Positions 34,608-44,078 of a DNA stretch of 64,000 bases are shown here, piece by piece. The notes under the pieces were generated by a model that had not been told where the DNA came from, did no database searches, and worked only from the letters and a program-made list of their open reading frames with translations. This DNA is from Actinomadura sp. K4S16 (GTDB taxonomy: Bacteria > Actinomycetota > Actinomycetes > Streptosporangiales > Streptosporangiaceae), in NCBI RefSeq assembly GCF_008327685.1, contig NZ_BDDE01000014.1, positions 372,001 through 436,000 on the forward strand, read 5' to 3'. The position numbers and the translations under genes are program-made. Position 1 is the stretch's first letter. Every line of letters starts with the position of its first letter.

Positions 34608-34697
34608 CCCGCCGGCACCGACCATGCCGGGTAGTTTCGGGCGGGAAACCCCGATGTGCGGGCACGATGCGGGCGAGGGAACGGGCTGCGGGAGCGG

Positions 34698-35381
34698 ATG
34701 AGCGAGACCCAGCGGGTGCTCGTCGTGGACGACGAGGCCAACATCCGCGACCTGATCGAGGTCGCGCTGCGCTTCCACGGCTTCGCGACCGCCACCGCCG
34801 GCACGGGCGAGGAGGCGCTGCGGGCCGTCCGCGAGGCGCCTCCCGACCTCGTCCTGCTGGACGTCATGCTGCCCGACCTCGACGGCTTCGAGGTGTGCCG
34901 GCGACTGCGCGCGGACGGCGACCAGGTCCCGGTGATCTTCCTGACCGCGCGGGACACGCCGTCCGACACCGTCAGAGGCCTCACGCTCGGCGGTGACGAC
35001 TATGTCACCAAGCCGTTCTCGATCGAGGCGCTGATCGCCCGGGTGCGGGCCGTCCTTCGCCGGGCGGCCCCGCCGGCGCCCTCCGCCGGGCCAGTGCTGC
35101 GCGTCGCCGACCTCGAACTCGACGAGGCGCACTGGACGGTGCGGCGCGGCGGCGTCCCCGTCGAGCTGTCCCCGACCGAGTTCCGGCTGCTCGCCTACCT
35201 GATGCGCAACGCGGGCATGGTGCTCTCGCGCGCCCAGCTCCTCGACGGCGTGTGGGGCTGGGACCACGGCAACCCGCAGGTCGTCGAGACCTACATCAGC
35301 TACCTGCGCCGCAAGCTGGATCCGCTCGGCACCCCGCTGATCCACACCCAGCGCGGGGTGGGCTACGCGCTGCGGCCATGA
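34698..35381 (+). CDS. OmpR-family response regulator
   Basis: A 227-residue protein. The receiver domain (1-115) carries the acidic pair VVDDE, the phospho-acceptor aspartate in LVLLDVMLPD, and the lysine in YVTKPF. The winged-helix output domain (about 135-225) shows VELSPTEFRLLAYLMRNAG and VETYISYLRRKLD. It should bind tandem repeats such as those at 34082-34103. Its stop overlaps the kinase start (ATGA). Confidence 0.95.
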   Translation: MSETQRVLVVDDEANIRDLIEVALRFHGFATATAGTGEEALRAVREAPPDLVLLDVMLPDLDGFEVCRRLRADGDQVPVIFLTARDTPSDTVRGLTLGGDDYVTKPFSIEALIARVRAVLRRAAPPAPSAGPVLRVADLELDEAHWTVRRGGVPVELSPTEFRLLAYLMRNAGMVLSRAQLLDGVWGWDHGNPQVVETYISYLRRKLDPLGTPLIHTQRGVGYALRP

Positions 35382-36706
35382 CGCTCAACGCGAGGCTGCT
35401 TACCGGCCTGCTCGCCATCACCACCGCCGGGCTGGCGATCATGGGCCTGGTCAGCGCGCTCGTCCTGAACGGGTACCTGATGCACCGCGTGGACGGGCAA
35501 CTCCAGGCCACCCGCGACCGCGCCGTCACGCGCCTCCTGCGCCCCGGCCTCCCGGAGCAGGGGGTCGCCCCCGCGCAGTTCGTGGTGCTGGCCGTCGGCC
35601 CGGCCGGACGGGTCCGCGTCCTCAGCGGCGACGCGCCGGCCCCCGAGCAGGCGGTGCGGGAGGTGCGGCGGCTGGGCCCCGACGAGCTGGCCGCCCGCGC
35701 ACGCACCCTCGAACCGTTCTCCCTGCCCGGTCTGCGCGCGGTGGCGCGTCCGTCGCGGAACGGCGTCATCGTCGTGGCGGCCCCCCTCACCGAGATCCAC
35801 GCGGCCGTCCGCAACCTCGTCCTGACCGAGATCGCCACGGCCGCCCTGCTCCTCGCCGTCCTGCTCGTGCTCGGCCGGTGGCTCATCCGCCGCGGCCTGC
35901 TGCCGCTGGGCCGGATGGCCGCCACCGCGCACGCCATCACCGCGGGCGGCGACCTGCGCGCCCGCATGCCCGGCCCCGGGCAGCGCACCGAAACGGCCCG
36001 CCTCGCCTCCGCGATCAACGTGATGCTGGAGCGGATCGAGCAGGCGTTCTGGGCGCGCAGCCGGTCGGAGGCCCGGGTCCGCGAGTTCGCGGCCGACGCG
36101 TCCCACGAGCTGCGGACGCCGCTCACCACCATCCAGGGCTACGCGGAGCTGTACCGGCACGGCGCCCTCGGGCCCGACGAGCTGCCCGACGCGATGCGCC
36201 GCATCGAGGAGGAGGCACGTCGGATGAACAGCCTCGTCACCGACCTCCTCGAACTCGCCCGTCTCGACCGCGAGGCGTCGCTGCACCCCGTCCGCACCGA
36301 CCTCGTCGCCCTCGCCAGGGACGCGGTGGCCGACGCGACCGCCGCCGACCCCGACCGTCCCATCGTGCTGGACGCCCCTGACACTCTGGCCGCCACCGTC
36401 GACGAGGCCCGCATTCGCCAGGTCTTCGCGAACCTTCTGGCCAACGTGCGGGCCCACACACCCCCCGGAACGCCCACCACCGTCCGTCTGGCGCCGGGCC
36501 TGATCGAGGTGGCGGACGAGGGGCCGGGCATGTCCCCGGAGGACGCCGCGCGCGCCTTCGAACGCTTCCACCGGGGCGCGCAGGGCGGCACCGGCCTCGG
36601 CCTCCCCATCGTCGCCGCCATCGCCGCCGCCCATGGAGGACGGGCCGAACTGCTGTCCGCGCCGTCCAAAGGGACGATCGTCCGCATCACGCTCGGTTCC
36701 CACTGA
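35378..36706 (+). CDS. Sensor histidine kinase
   Basis: A 442-residue membrane kinase with two helices (about 10-33 and 150-170) enclosing a ~115-residue external sensor. HAMP (about 172-225), a HisKA domain with SHELRTPLTTIQGYAEL (phospho-accepting His near residue 246) and an ATPase domain follow. In the ATPase domain the N box is FANLLANVRAHTPPG, with NVRAH in place of the common NAxxxT/S form; the G boxes DEGPGM and GGTGLGLPIV are intact. It is translationally coupled to the response regulator, so the two form one system. Confidence 0.93.
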   Translation: MTLNARLLTGLLAITTAGLAIMGLVSALVLNGYLMHRVDGQLQATRDRAVTRLLRPGLPEQGVAPAQFVVLAVGPAGRVRVLSGDAPAPEQAVREVRRLGPDELAARARTLEPFSLPGLRAVARPSRNGVIVVAAPLTEIHAAVRNLVLTEIATAALLLAVLLVLGRWLIRRGLLPLGRMAATAHAITAGGDLRARMPGPGQRTETARLASAINVMLERIEQAFWARSRSEARVREFAADASHELRTPLTTIQGYAELYRHGALGPDELPDAMRRIEEEARRMNSLVTDLLELARLDREASLHPVRTDLVALARDAVADATAADPDRPIVLDAPDTLAATVDEARIRQVFANLLANVRAHTPPGTPTTVRLAPGLIEVADEGPGMSPEDAARAFERFHRGAQGGTGLGLPIVAAIAAAHGGRAELLSAPSKGTIVRITLGSH

Positions 36707-36784
36707 GCGGGACACGCCGGTGCCGGTGGCGACGCCGTCCTGCACAGTCCGAAGGTCGGCTCCCCGAACCGAAGGAACCGCAGC

Positions 36785-37753
36785 ATGTCCGGCTGGAGTC
36801 ATCGGTACGCGCGCGTGAACGGCCTGGACGTCCACTACGTGGAGCAGGGGGAGGGGCCGCTCGTCGTCCTCCTGCACGGCTTCCCGCACATCTGGTTCAG
36901 CTGGCGCCACCAGATCGGGCCGATCGCCGACGCGGGCTTCCGGGTCGTCGCGCCCGACATGCGCGGAATGGGGCACACCAGCGGCCCGCGTGACCACCGT
37001 GAGTACGACGTCGACCGGATCGTGGGCGACCTCACCGGCCTCCTCGACCACCTCGGCGAGGAGCGGGCCGTCTTCAGCGGGCTCGACTTCGGCCTCTTCG
37101 CCGCCTACGACCTCGCGTACCACGCCCCGGACCGCGTCGCCGCGATCATCGGGCTGGAGAACCCCTTCTTCACGCCGAGCGAGGAGTCGCCGCTGACGCT
37201 CGCCGCCCGCCAGGCGAAGCGGCACTTCAACCACATCCACTACTTCGCCGAACCCGGCGTCGCCGACCGCGACCTCGCCGCCGCGCCCCGCGAGTTCCTG
37301 CGCAAGGTCTTCTACGCGCTTTCCAGCGACTACCACTACCTCGACGTCTGGCGGCAACCTCCCGGAACGTCCTATATCGACGCCCTTCCCGAGACGCCGC
37401 CGCTCCCCTGGTCGTGGCTGACCGAGACGGAGCTGGAGTTCTACGTCGACGCCTACAGCCGCAGCGGCTTCACGGGCGGGCTCAACTGGTACCGGGCGAT
37501 GGACCTGTCCTGGGAGTACCGCAAGTCCTACGGCGACCGGAAGAACCCCGTCCCGTACTACTTCATCGGCAGCGAGCAGGACGCCGACCTCGAGAGCTGG
37601 CACGGCGACGACCCTCTGAACAGGCTTGGCGACCACCACGCCGACGTCCGCGGCGTCCAGATGATCAAGAACGCCGGCCACATGATGCAGATGGAGAAGC
37701 CCGCCGAGACCACGGCGGCCATGCTCGTATTCCTCGCTGGGAGCGCCAGGTGA
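36785..37753 (+). CDS. Alpha/beta hydrolase, epoxide-hydrolase-like
   Basis: A 322-residue soluble hydrolase. The oxyanion segment LLHGFPHIWFSWRHQ and the nucleophile elbow SGLDFG are visible. The nucleophile is aspartate rather than serine, the mark of epoxide hydrolases and haloalkane dehalogenases. The catalytic histidine is in NAGHMMQMEKP, and a cap domain lies at about 135-230. The substrate is unknown. The following SDR gene overlaps its stop (GTGA), so the two probably act in one catabolic or detoxifying route. Confidence 0.85.
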   Translation: MSGWSHRYARVNGLDVHYVEQGEGPLVVLLHGFPHIWFSWRHQIGPIADAGFRVVAPDMRGMGHTSGPRDHREYDVDRIVGDLTGLLDHLGEERAVFSGLDFGLFAAYDLAYHAPDRVAAIIGLENPFFTPSEESPLTLAARQAKRHFNHIHYFAEPGVADRDLAAAPREFLRKVFYALSSDYHYLDVWRQPPGTSYIDALPETPPLPWSWLTETELEFYVDAYSRSGFTGGLNWYRAMDLSWEYRKSYGDRKNPVPYYFIGSEQDADLESWHGDDPLNRLGDHHADVRGVQMIKNAGHMMQMEKPAETTAAMLVFLAGSAR

Positions 37754-38613
37754 GCCTTACCGAAGACCGGGTCGTCGTGGTCACCGGAGCCAGCCGCGGC
37801 GCCGGGAAGGGCATCGCGCTGGCCCTCGGCGCGACCGGGGCGACGGTGTACGTGACGGGACGGACGCGCGCCGAGGGCGACGCCGACCTCCCCGGCACGG
37901 TCTTCGCCACGGCCGAGGAGATCGACGCCCGCGGCGGCACCGGCGTGCCCGTGATCTGCGACCACTCCGACGACGAGCAGGTGGCGGAGCTGTTCAAGCG
38001 GGTGGAACGCGAGCACGGCGCGCTGGACATCCTCGTCAACAACGCGTTCACGATCCCGGACGGACTCACCCGCAAGGGGCCGTTCTGGGAGAAGCCGCTG
38101 GCGCTCCAGAGCATGTTCGACGTGGGGATGCGCTCGGCCTACGTGGCCGGCTACTACGCCGCTCCGCTGCTGGTGCGGAACAACGCGGGCCTCGTCGTCA
38201 ACACCTCGTCCTTCGGCGGACGCTGCTACATGCACGGCCCGGCCTACGGCGCGGGCAAGGCCGCCGTCGACAAGATGGCGCATGACATGGCGGTCGACTT
38301 CGAGCCCTACAACGTCGCCGTCATCTCGCTATGGATGGGTCTGCTGAAGACCGAACGGAACAAGGCGCTCTTCGAGGGCGTCCCGGACCGGTACAGGTCG
38401 TTCGCCGCGGGCGCGGAGTCCGCCGAGTTCAGCGGCCGGGTGATCGACGCGCTCGCCCGGCACCCTGAGCTCATGCGGTGGAGCGGGCAGGTCCACATCG
38501 GGGCGGAGCTCGGCGCCGAACTGGGCGTGGTGGACGTCGACGGGAGCAGTCCCCGGTCCCACCGCGGGCATCTCGGCGACCCGCCCACCTTCAGCTCCGC
38601 CGTCGTCAAGTAG
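37750..38613 (+). CDS. Short-chain dehydrogenase/reductase
   Basis: A 287-residue Rossmann-fold oxidoreductase. The cofactor motif TGASRGAGKG is at residues 12-21, DILVNNA at about 92, the catalytic serine in NTSSFGG and the YGAGK motif (Tyr and Lys) at about 163-167. The arginine-containing VTGRT segment after the second strand suggests NADP. Similarity in layout to DHRS1-type SDRs is a weak impression. Translation is coupled to the hydrolase gene. Confidence 0.9.
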   Translation: MSLTEDRVVVVTGASRGAGKGIALALGATGATVYVTGRTRAEGDADLPGTVFATAEEIDARGGTGVPVICDHSDDEQVAELFKRVEREHGALDILVNNAFTIPDGLTRKGPFWEKPLALQSMFDVGMRSAYVAGYYAAPLLVRNNAGLVVNTSSFGGRCYMHGPAYGAGKAAVDKMAHDMAVDFEPYNVAVISLWMGLLKTERNKALFEGVPDRYRSFAAGAESAEFSGRVIDALARHPELMRWSGQVHIGAELGAELGVVDVDGSSPRSHRGHLGDPPTFSSAVVK

Positions 38614-38961
38614 TCGGCAACGCCTTCACCAAGCCTTGCCCGGCCACACCACCCGGAATTCGCCTGGACTTCCTCATCCGGCTCGAAAACGCCCCGTGCG
38701 CGGAAAATAGTTCTGCATATCGCGAAGCGATATTCCGCACCCCCGCTCGCAGCTGATGCGCTTAATGGGGATATGCCTGGATTACCCCATGAAGGGGCCC
38801 CTGACCTGGAGCGCAAGCGGAGTTATGATCCGAAACTGGGGCCGACGCGATAACGGTCCCATCAGGGGCGCCCGGACGTCCGTTGTCCGCATTCCTTCGT
38901 CCATCCCTGTCCGGCCGAGACCGAGCGAGACAAGGCGATGGGACTCCAGTGAGGAGGCACC
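38614..38961. promoter_or_regulatory. Intergenic region with ATATCGC inverted repeat
   Basis: About 350 bases without a gene. ATATCGC-GAA-GCGATAT (38717-38733) is a perfect 7-bp inverted repeat with a three-base centre in an AT-rich patch, a likely operator upstream of the acetate-transporter-family gene. Confidence 0.4.
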
Positions 38962-39594
38962 ATGACCCACGTCGAGCAAGAGTCCACACCGCAGACCCCG
39001 CCCGCGGCCGCCGATCCGGCGCCGCTGGGCCTGGCGGCGTTCGCCCTGACCACGTTCCTCCTCTCGGTCAAGAACGCCGGATGGACCGACGGCACCGACG
39101 CCTGGCTGAGCTACGCCCTCGCCTACGGCGGCCTCATCCAGCTCCTGGCCGGAATGTGGGAGTTCCGCAACCGCAACGTGTTCGGCGCGACGGCCTTCTC
39201 GTCCTACGGCGGCTTCTGGCTCGGCCTCGGCCTGTACGTCGTCCTGGTCGCCGGCGGGGCGAGCCCCGCCGAGGAGGCCAACGACCTCGCCTGGATCCTG
39301 CTCGCCTGGGCGATCTTCAACACCTACATGATGTTCTGGGCGACGCAGGTCAACCAGGCCGTCCTGGCGGTGTTCGTCGCGTTGGAGGCCACGGAGATCA
39401 TCCTGTTCATCGGGAACTTCGCCACCAGCGAGACCACGATCAAGATCGGCGGCTACCTCGGCGTCCTGACCGCCATCTGCGCCTGGTACGCCTCCGCCGC
39501 CGGCATCATCAACGGCATGACGGGCCGCACCTTCCTCGGCGTCGGGAAGCCGCTCACGGCCCTGACCTCCCGAACCGGCCCCTATCCACGCTGA
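38962..39594 (+). CDS. GPR1/FUN34/YaaH (SatP) family acetate/succinate transporter
   Basis: A 210-residue membrane protein with six predicted helices. The N-terminal family signature appears as ADPAPLGLAAFALTTFLLS and the second as YGGLIQLLAGMWEFRNRNVFG with FSSYGGFWL. These match the acetate permease or channel family SatP/YaaH, which takes up acetate and related short acids. The ATG is preceded by GAGGAGG. It appears monocistronic, with an inverted repeat upstream. Confidence 0.92.
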   Translation: MTHVEQESTPQTPPAAADPAPLGLAAFALTTFLLSVKNAGWTDGTDAWLSYALAYGGLIQLLAGMWEFRNRNVFGATAFSSYGGFWLGLGLYVVLVAGGASPAEEANDLAWILLAWAIFNTYMMFWATQVNQAVLAVFVALEATEIILFIGNFATSETTIKIGGYLGVLTAICAWYASAAGIINGMTGRTFLGVGKPLTALTSRTGPYPR

Positions 39595-39700
39595 TCCGCC
39601 ACGGCCCCCGGGCGCCGCGCAGCTGATCAGTTCGCGAGCCCGCCTGGGCCGGCCGGCTCGCGGTCTCCTCGCCCGACAAGTGCGGCGCTAGGGTGAGTTC

Positions 39701-40243
39701 GTGACCCCCCGTCCTGAAGATCCGGCGCGCCTCGTCGGCGACGACGACCGCGAAACCGCCGTGCAGCGTCTGCGAGAGGCGTACGCCAAGGGGCACATCT
39801 CGCACGAGGAGATGGACGAACGCCTCGACCAGGTTCTCAGCGCCCGGACCCGCGGCGACCTCGCGACCCCCTTGGCCGCACTCCCGGACGAGGAGGCGGG
39901 CGCCACCTCCACGATCGGCGCCGCCACCGGACGGATCAAGCGCCGCGGCGCCTGGCGCGTACCGCGCTCCCTCAAGGTCGAGTCCGCCTTCGGGAACGTG
40001 GACCTGGACCTGTCCAAGGCGATCATCGAGCACCCGGTCGTCGACATCGAACTGCGGGTCGGCACCGGCCGAGCCAAGATCACCGTCCCCCGCGACGCCA
40101 TCGTCGAGACGGAAGGCCTGCACACCGGTCTGAAGGACGCGCGCTACACGCCCCGCCACCCCGCGCGCCCCGGCGGCCCCAAGATCAGGATCACGGGCTC
40201 CATGGGCTTCGGCCGCCTGAAGATCCGCCACTCCCGCCGCTGA
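39701..40243 (+). CDS. DUF1707 protein with LiaF-like C-terminal domain
   Basis: A 180-residue protein. The N-terminal DUF1707 segment (residues 11-62: VGDDDRETAVQRLREAYAKG ... MDERLDQVLSARTRGDL) is a short helical unit typical of actinobacterial envelope proteins. The C-terminal half is a beta-rich domain (VESAFGNVDLDLSKA ... IELRVGTGRAKITVP) like that of LiaF-type cell-wall-stress proteins. No membrane helix is seen. The GTG start begins at the family's usual N-terminus. Confidence 0.8.
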   Translation: MTPRPEDPARLVGDDDRETAVQRLREAYAKGHISHEEMDERLDQVLSARTRGDLATPLAALPDEEAGATSTIGAATGRIKRRGAWRVPRSLKVESAFGNVDLDLSKAIIEHPVVDIELRVGTGRAKITVPRDAIVETEGLHTGLKDARYTPRHPARPGGPKIRITGSMGFGRLKIRHSRR

Positions 40244-40473
40244 CGCTCTCCTCGCGCCCCGCCGACCGTCCGAGTCCGGCGGTCGGGCCGCGCCAGGCGT
40301 CATGCGGTCGCTGCCCCCGACCGGACTCCTCCGATCCGCGCATTCCGGAATGATCAGCCGGGCCCGTCCGATCGGTTCGTCGATCGCACCTCCTCGCCTA
40401 TTTCCGGATTGAATGTGATCTAGACCAGTACCATGAGCGTCCGGCCGCATCCTCAATGGTTCGGGGGACGTCG

Positions 40474-41427
40474 ATGAGTGCTGGTCAAGGCCCGTGGGGC
40501 CCGTACGGCGGCGGGCAGCAACCGGGGCGGCCGTACGGCGGGCCTCCCGGCCCGCAGTGGGGACCGCCGCCCGGCCCGCAGTGGGGCCGACCGCCCGGAC
40601 CACCGCCCGGACCCCAATGGCGGCCGCCGCCCGGGCCACCGCCCGGACCGCCCCGGCCGCCGTCGCGCACGTGGCGGGTGCTCCGGCTGCTCAACCCGAT
40701 CCTGGCCGCACGCCAGGTGGCCAGGGCGGCCCGCCCGGGCCGGGTGGACGATCCGGTGGTGCGGAAGGTCCAGGTCCTGCGCGCGGTGGTCGGTCTCATC
40801 GCAGTCGTGTGGGTCATGGTGACCTACCGCGTCGCCTCTGACGCCAAGTCCGTGGCCTACGACCGGGCCGACCAGATCGCGACGTCCGCGGCCCTGCTAC
40901 CAGCCACGTTCCCGGTCGTCGTCGGCGCGTTCATCCTCGGAAGCCGTCCGCACATGCGCGGCCTGTACCTGCGGAGGTCGCTGAAGCCGCTGGGAGCATT
41001 GCTGGCTCTTGTCGGCACGGTCTTGCTCGTCTATGTTCTCGTCCACGTGATGCCGGAAGGCGGCCTCATCGGCGACGACGAGAAGCCGTCCCCGGGCGTC
41101 TACATGAAGCTCCTGGTCATGGTCATCGCCGCCCTCTGGACGCTGTGGGCGATCGCGTTCGTGATCTGGGGCGGCGCCATCGCGGTGGTGAACGTGCTCC
41201 GGACCGCCGACATCCACGAGGTCCTGCCCCCGGTCATCGCTACCGTCCTGGTCTGGGAACTCGCGATCGGGGACCTGATCTCGAACGACTACCACGGCCT
41301 CCCGGTACCGGCGCGGATCGCGGTGATCCTCGGCGGCCCCCTCTCGGTCACAGCGGTGAGCCTCTGGGAACTGCGGCGCCTCAAAACCCGCCACGCGCTG
41401 ACCGTCCGCCAAGCGCTGGGCCGCTGA
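40474..41427 (+). CDS. Membrane protein with Pro/Gly-rich N-terminus
   Basis: A 317-residue protein. Residues 1-65 are a Pro/Gly/Trp-rich repeat of the GPPPGPQW type. Six predicted membrane helices lie at about 105-125, 140-162, 178-200, 215-240, 250-270 and 280-300. Family unknown; proline-rich tails of this kind are common in actinomycete membrane proteins and mediate protein contacts. The ATG at 40474 follows GGGGGA; an ATG six codons upstream is possible. Confidence 0.75.
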   Translation: MSAGQGPWGPYGGGQQPGRPYGGPPGPQWGPPPGPQWGRPPGPPPGPQWRPPPGPPPGPPRPPSRTWRVLRLLNPILAARQVARAARPGRVDDPVVRKVQVLRAVVGLIAVVWVMVTYRVASDAKSVAYDRADQIATSAALLPATFPVVVGAFILGSRPHMRGLYLRRSLKPLGALLALVGTVLLVYVLVHVMPEGGLIGDDEKPSPGVYMKLLVMVIAALWTLWAIAFVIWGGAIAVVNVLRTADIHEVLPPVIATVLVWELAIGDLISNDYHGLPVPARIAVILGGPLSVTAVSLWELRRLKTRHALTVRQALGR

Positions 41428-41486
41428 CACACCCGCACGCGCAGTCCTGGAATGGTGAAGCCAATGGGACGCCCCGTGGGACAGCG

Positions 41487-42008
41487 TCACGGGTTCCTTG
41501 ACATGCCCCTTGGCCTCGGGAGCCACATCGGCCCATATTCATCGGTGAAGTCCTCGGCTACTTCCCTGAAGTCGGGGTCGCCGTTGGCCCGAGCGCGGTG
41601 GACGAGCTGCTCCAGCAGTCGCCATGCTCCGATATGGGCGAGGAGCTCCGCGAGGCGGCGGAAGTCGTCGCAGTCGGCCGAGTCGAGCTCGTCCATGATG
41701 AGTGGCGCAAGCAGAGGTTCGAGCCGGTCGCGCGGAATGCGGCCGATGGCCCGCCGGGCGGCCAAGGCCAAGGCATCTGACATGGACAGAGCGACAAGCT
41801 GAGGGAGGAGTTCCTGCCCGTCTCCTGAGAACGTCCCGAGAAAGCTGAGGGCGGTGGCCTGCTCCCAGCCTCCTTCGGTCAAAGCGGCCCTGAGGATCTC
41901 AAGCCTGTCCTGGACGTCTTGGAAGAAGGCCGCCTGACGGCGGTGGAGTTCGCGTTCAGCCTGGACGAACGCCTCCCACAGTTCTCTGTCGGAAGGTGCG
42001 GTGCTCAC
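41487..42008 (-). CDS. Hypothetical helical protein, 173 aa
   Basis: A soluble, acidic, largely helical protein with no motif I recognise. The GTG start is strongly supported by AGGAGG 4 bases upstream. Segments such as DDFRRLAELLAHIGAWRLLE suggest HEAT-like helical pairs. It lies 106 bases downstream of the PH-like gene on the same strand and could be cotranscribed. Confidence 0.65.
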   Translation of the reverse strand: MSTAPSDRELWEAFVQAERELHRRQAAFFQDVQDRLEILRAALTEGGWEQATALSFLGTFSGDGQELLPQLVALSMSDALALAARRAIGRIPRDRLEPLLAPLIMDELDSADCDDFRRLAELLAHIGAWRLLEQLVHRARANGDPDFREVAEDFTDEYGPMWLPRPRGMSRNP

Positions 42009-42114
42009 GGCTCCTCCTCGCTCACGGCCGCCGGGCGCGGCCGGTCGGCGCGGTCGCGCGCTTGCTTCGACTCTCATCCCGCCCGTGCCGTGCGCTGTCT
42101 CCGGGACGCGCCAG

Positions 42115-42555
42115 TCAGCGCTCGACAGAACCGACAATGCTCTGAGCGGACTTTCTCCTGAGCCCCAGATTCAGCCGCGCAAGTGATTGGCCGTCGCTGC
42201 GGTCGGCGATAACGACCTGAGTGAACAGCCTGGACTTCATCGTGGCGGTGAGGGCTTGGCGGGGCGCCTCGAACACCAGATCGCCCGGCTTGGAGGCGCT
42301 GCTGGTCTTGGCGTACATCAGGACCCGCTGAGAGGTCACCACGACCCACACGGCCGGCATAGAGGCGAAGACGAACAGACCGGCACCGCCTGTGGCCGCC
42401 GTCGTCACCAGTCCCGTGGCCAGCCCGGCCGCCAGATTCTTGGTCAGGTGCTGCTTCATCCCTCGCTTGAGCTGGGCGACGACCGCAACGTCGACCGTCT
42501 CGCCGTCGTTCATATGAGCACTCAGATGCCCCCGGAGCTTGGCTTTCGCAGACAT
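42115..42555 (-). CDS. Small membrane protein with PH-like domain
   Basis: A 146-residue protein. A basic N-terminus is followed by a hydrophobic Gly/Ala segment (about 42-65: LAAGLATGLVTTAATGGAG) and a bacterial PH-like region (VWVVVTSQRVLMYAKT ... SLARLNLG). The TSQRVLMY strand is typical of bPH domains. The ATG is preceded by GAGGGGATTCT. Function unknown. Confidence 0.6.
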   Translation of the reverse strand: MSAKAKLRGHLSAHMNDGETVDVAVVAQLKRGMKQHLTKNLAAGLATGLVTTAATGGAGLFVFASMPAVWVVVTSQRVLMYAKTSSASKPGDLVFEAPRQALTATMKSRLFTQVVIADRSDGQSLARLNLGLRRKSAQSIVGSVER

Positions 42556-43208
42556 AGAATCCCCTCAAATTCGCACAAAGAGGGAGAATCATAGATCGCA
42601 GGCGCCGCCGAGTGAATCCACCGACCGGATGACTTCGCGCGGCATCGCCGCCTCGCTCTCCCCCAGAGCCGCACCACCCAGCGCCGCGGGCCGCATCCGG
42701 TAATGGCGGAGAGTCCAGAACCACCAGTACCAGGCCCTTTTCATGACCGGACGCCCCGCGCTCTGCTGATCACCTGGACATCGCACTCACTGCCGTCCAA
42801 CGAATTCGCACCAACCGAGGGCAGAAGATGACCAGGTGCGGCCGGTCACGCGTGGTCGCCTCGACGCCGGGACGGTCGACGTCCCCAAGGCGCACCGAAA
42901 GCGTCGGCTCGCGCACTTCACGACTCCTGCCGGAGCGGCGTCCGCACCCGTGAGCGTCGCCTCCTCGGCCTCGGCAACGGCCCTTAGGCGGCACAGGCGC
43001 CCAGAGGGTCACCTCCTCGGGCTCTCCGGTACGGACCAGCAGCCCGGTTGCCAACGAGCCGGCGCCCTTGGCGGAGAGTGAGACCCATCCGGCGCACCGA
43101 GACTTGATGGACACGTTCGCCCCGGCCATGGCCGTGCGACGGCTGAGACCGTGAGCGGCGCCGTCTCTGGGGCCTGATCGACCCCCGGTGGCTCCCATGG
43201 CACACGCA
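42556..43208. other. About 650 bases with no convincing gene
   Basis: Several open frames exist. The longest, on the minus strand from about 43129 to 42770 (starting MAGANVSIKSRCAGWVSLS), has fair codon use at its beginning but no ribosome site and no recognisable domain. A decayed gene or non-coding DNA is the safest reading. Confidence 0.4.
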
Positions 43209-43240
43209 AGAGGCCCCTCCCGGAACTGGAAGAGGCCTCT
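43209..43240 (-). terminator. Terminator of tRNA-Arg
   Basis: On the minus strand AGAGGCCTCTTCC pairs with GGGAGGGGCCTCT (13 bp including two G-U pairs) around a six-base loop, starting 8 bases beyond the tRNA 3' end. Confidence 0.7.
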
Positions 43241-43248
43241 GACCCGTG

Positions 43249-43321
43249 CGCACCCGAAGGGATTCGAACCCCTAACCTTCTGATCCGTAGTCAGATGCTC
43301 TATCCGTTGAGCTACGGGTGC
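43249..43321 (-). tRNA. tRNA-Arg (anticodon ACG)
   Basis: A complete cloverleaf on the minus strand: acceptor GCACCCG/CGGGTGC, anticodon stem TCTGA/TCAGA with loop CTACGGA, and T-arm GGGGTTCGAATCCC. CCA is not encoded. A terminator hairpin follows. Confidence 0.95.
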
Positions 43322-43509
43322 CTGCCGGAGTTACTGTACCGGCTCCAGGGACCTGACCGCGAATCGGTTGGTGGATGCCGGGGGCAGGGAGTGTGACTTG
43401 AGTCACGGAACCCTTGGGGGTGCTGGTACGCCAAAGGGGGGATTGAGGCGGGTCTGACCTGGGAGGGTGTAGCCCGTCCGAAAGCCCATCCCCCTGAAGG
43501 AGAATCCCC

Positions 43510-43941
43510 ATGCGCATGTCCGCCACCAAGCTGGTCGGCGTCCTCGCCGTCGGTGGCCTGATGCTCGGTTCCACGGGTTGCAGCGCGGTCGACGCCATCG
43601 CCGGCGGGAAGAAGACGACCGCCTGCAAGAACATCGAGACGGAGCTGCGGAGCTTCTCCACCAGCGGCATGTCGATGACGACGCCCGGCGGCGCCTCGGC
43701 CACCGCGCAGAAGTTCTCGGACACGGCCGCCAAGGTGCGGTCCGAGGGGCAGAGCGCCGGCGGTGACGTCGAGACCGCCGCGACCGCCTTCGCGGGCGAC
43801 CTCGACGAGACCGCGTCGATGCTGCGGCAGGTCCAGTCCGGCAGCACGACCCCGCGCCAGCCCGACCTCGCGGGAATGCGCCAGCACGGCAACGACCTGG
43901 CCGAGGCCTGCGGGTTCACCGGCTTCCGGCTCGGCGGCTGA
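43510..43941 (+). CDS. Small secreted lipoprotein
   Basis: A 143-residue protein with a lipoprotein signal peptide ending in the lipobox LGSTGC (Cys at residue 24), then a helical domain with two cysteines (Cys39 and Cys133) that may form a disulfide. Family not recognised. GAAGGAG precedes the ATG with good spacing. Confidence 0.75.
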   Translation: MRMSATKLVGVLAVGGLMLGSTGCSAVDAIAGGKKTTACKNIETELRSFSTSGMSMTTPGGASATAQKFSDTAAKVRSEGQSAGGDVETAATAFAGDLDETASMLRQVQSGSTTPRQPDLAGMRQHGNDLAEACGFTGFRLGG

Positions 43942-44078
43942 CGGCCGACGCGATCCGCTCCCGCGGCCCCGGGAGCGCGCCGCACGGACCTGTTTCCGAC
44001 TATGCTGTCGAGGCCACGGGTCAGACTTTGCCGGTTGGCTCGCCGAACCGGTAGCCTGTCCTGAGCCCGATGGCTCCT

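Noticed and set aside
40494..40680. Repetitive DNA at the start of the Pro/Gly-rich membrane protein as a CRISPR-like array
   Set aside because: The repeats are coding, irregular in length and explained by GPPPGPQW-type codons.
42770..43129. Minus-strand open frame of about 119 codons
   Set aside because: No ribosome site, no recognised domain, and codon use that weakens after the first third; left as non-coding or decayed.
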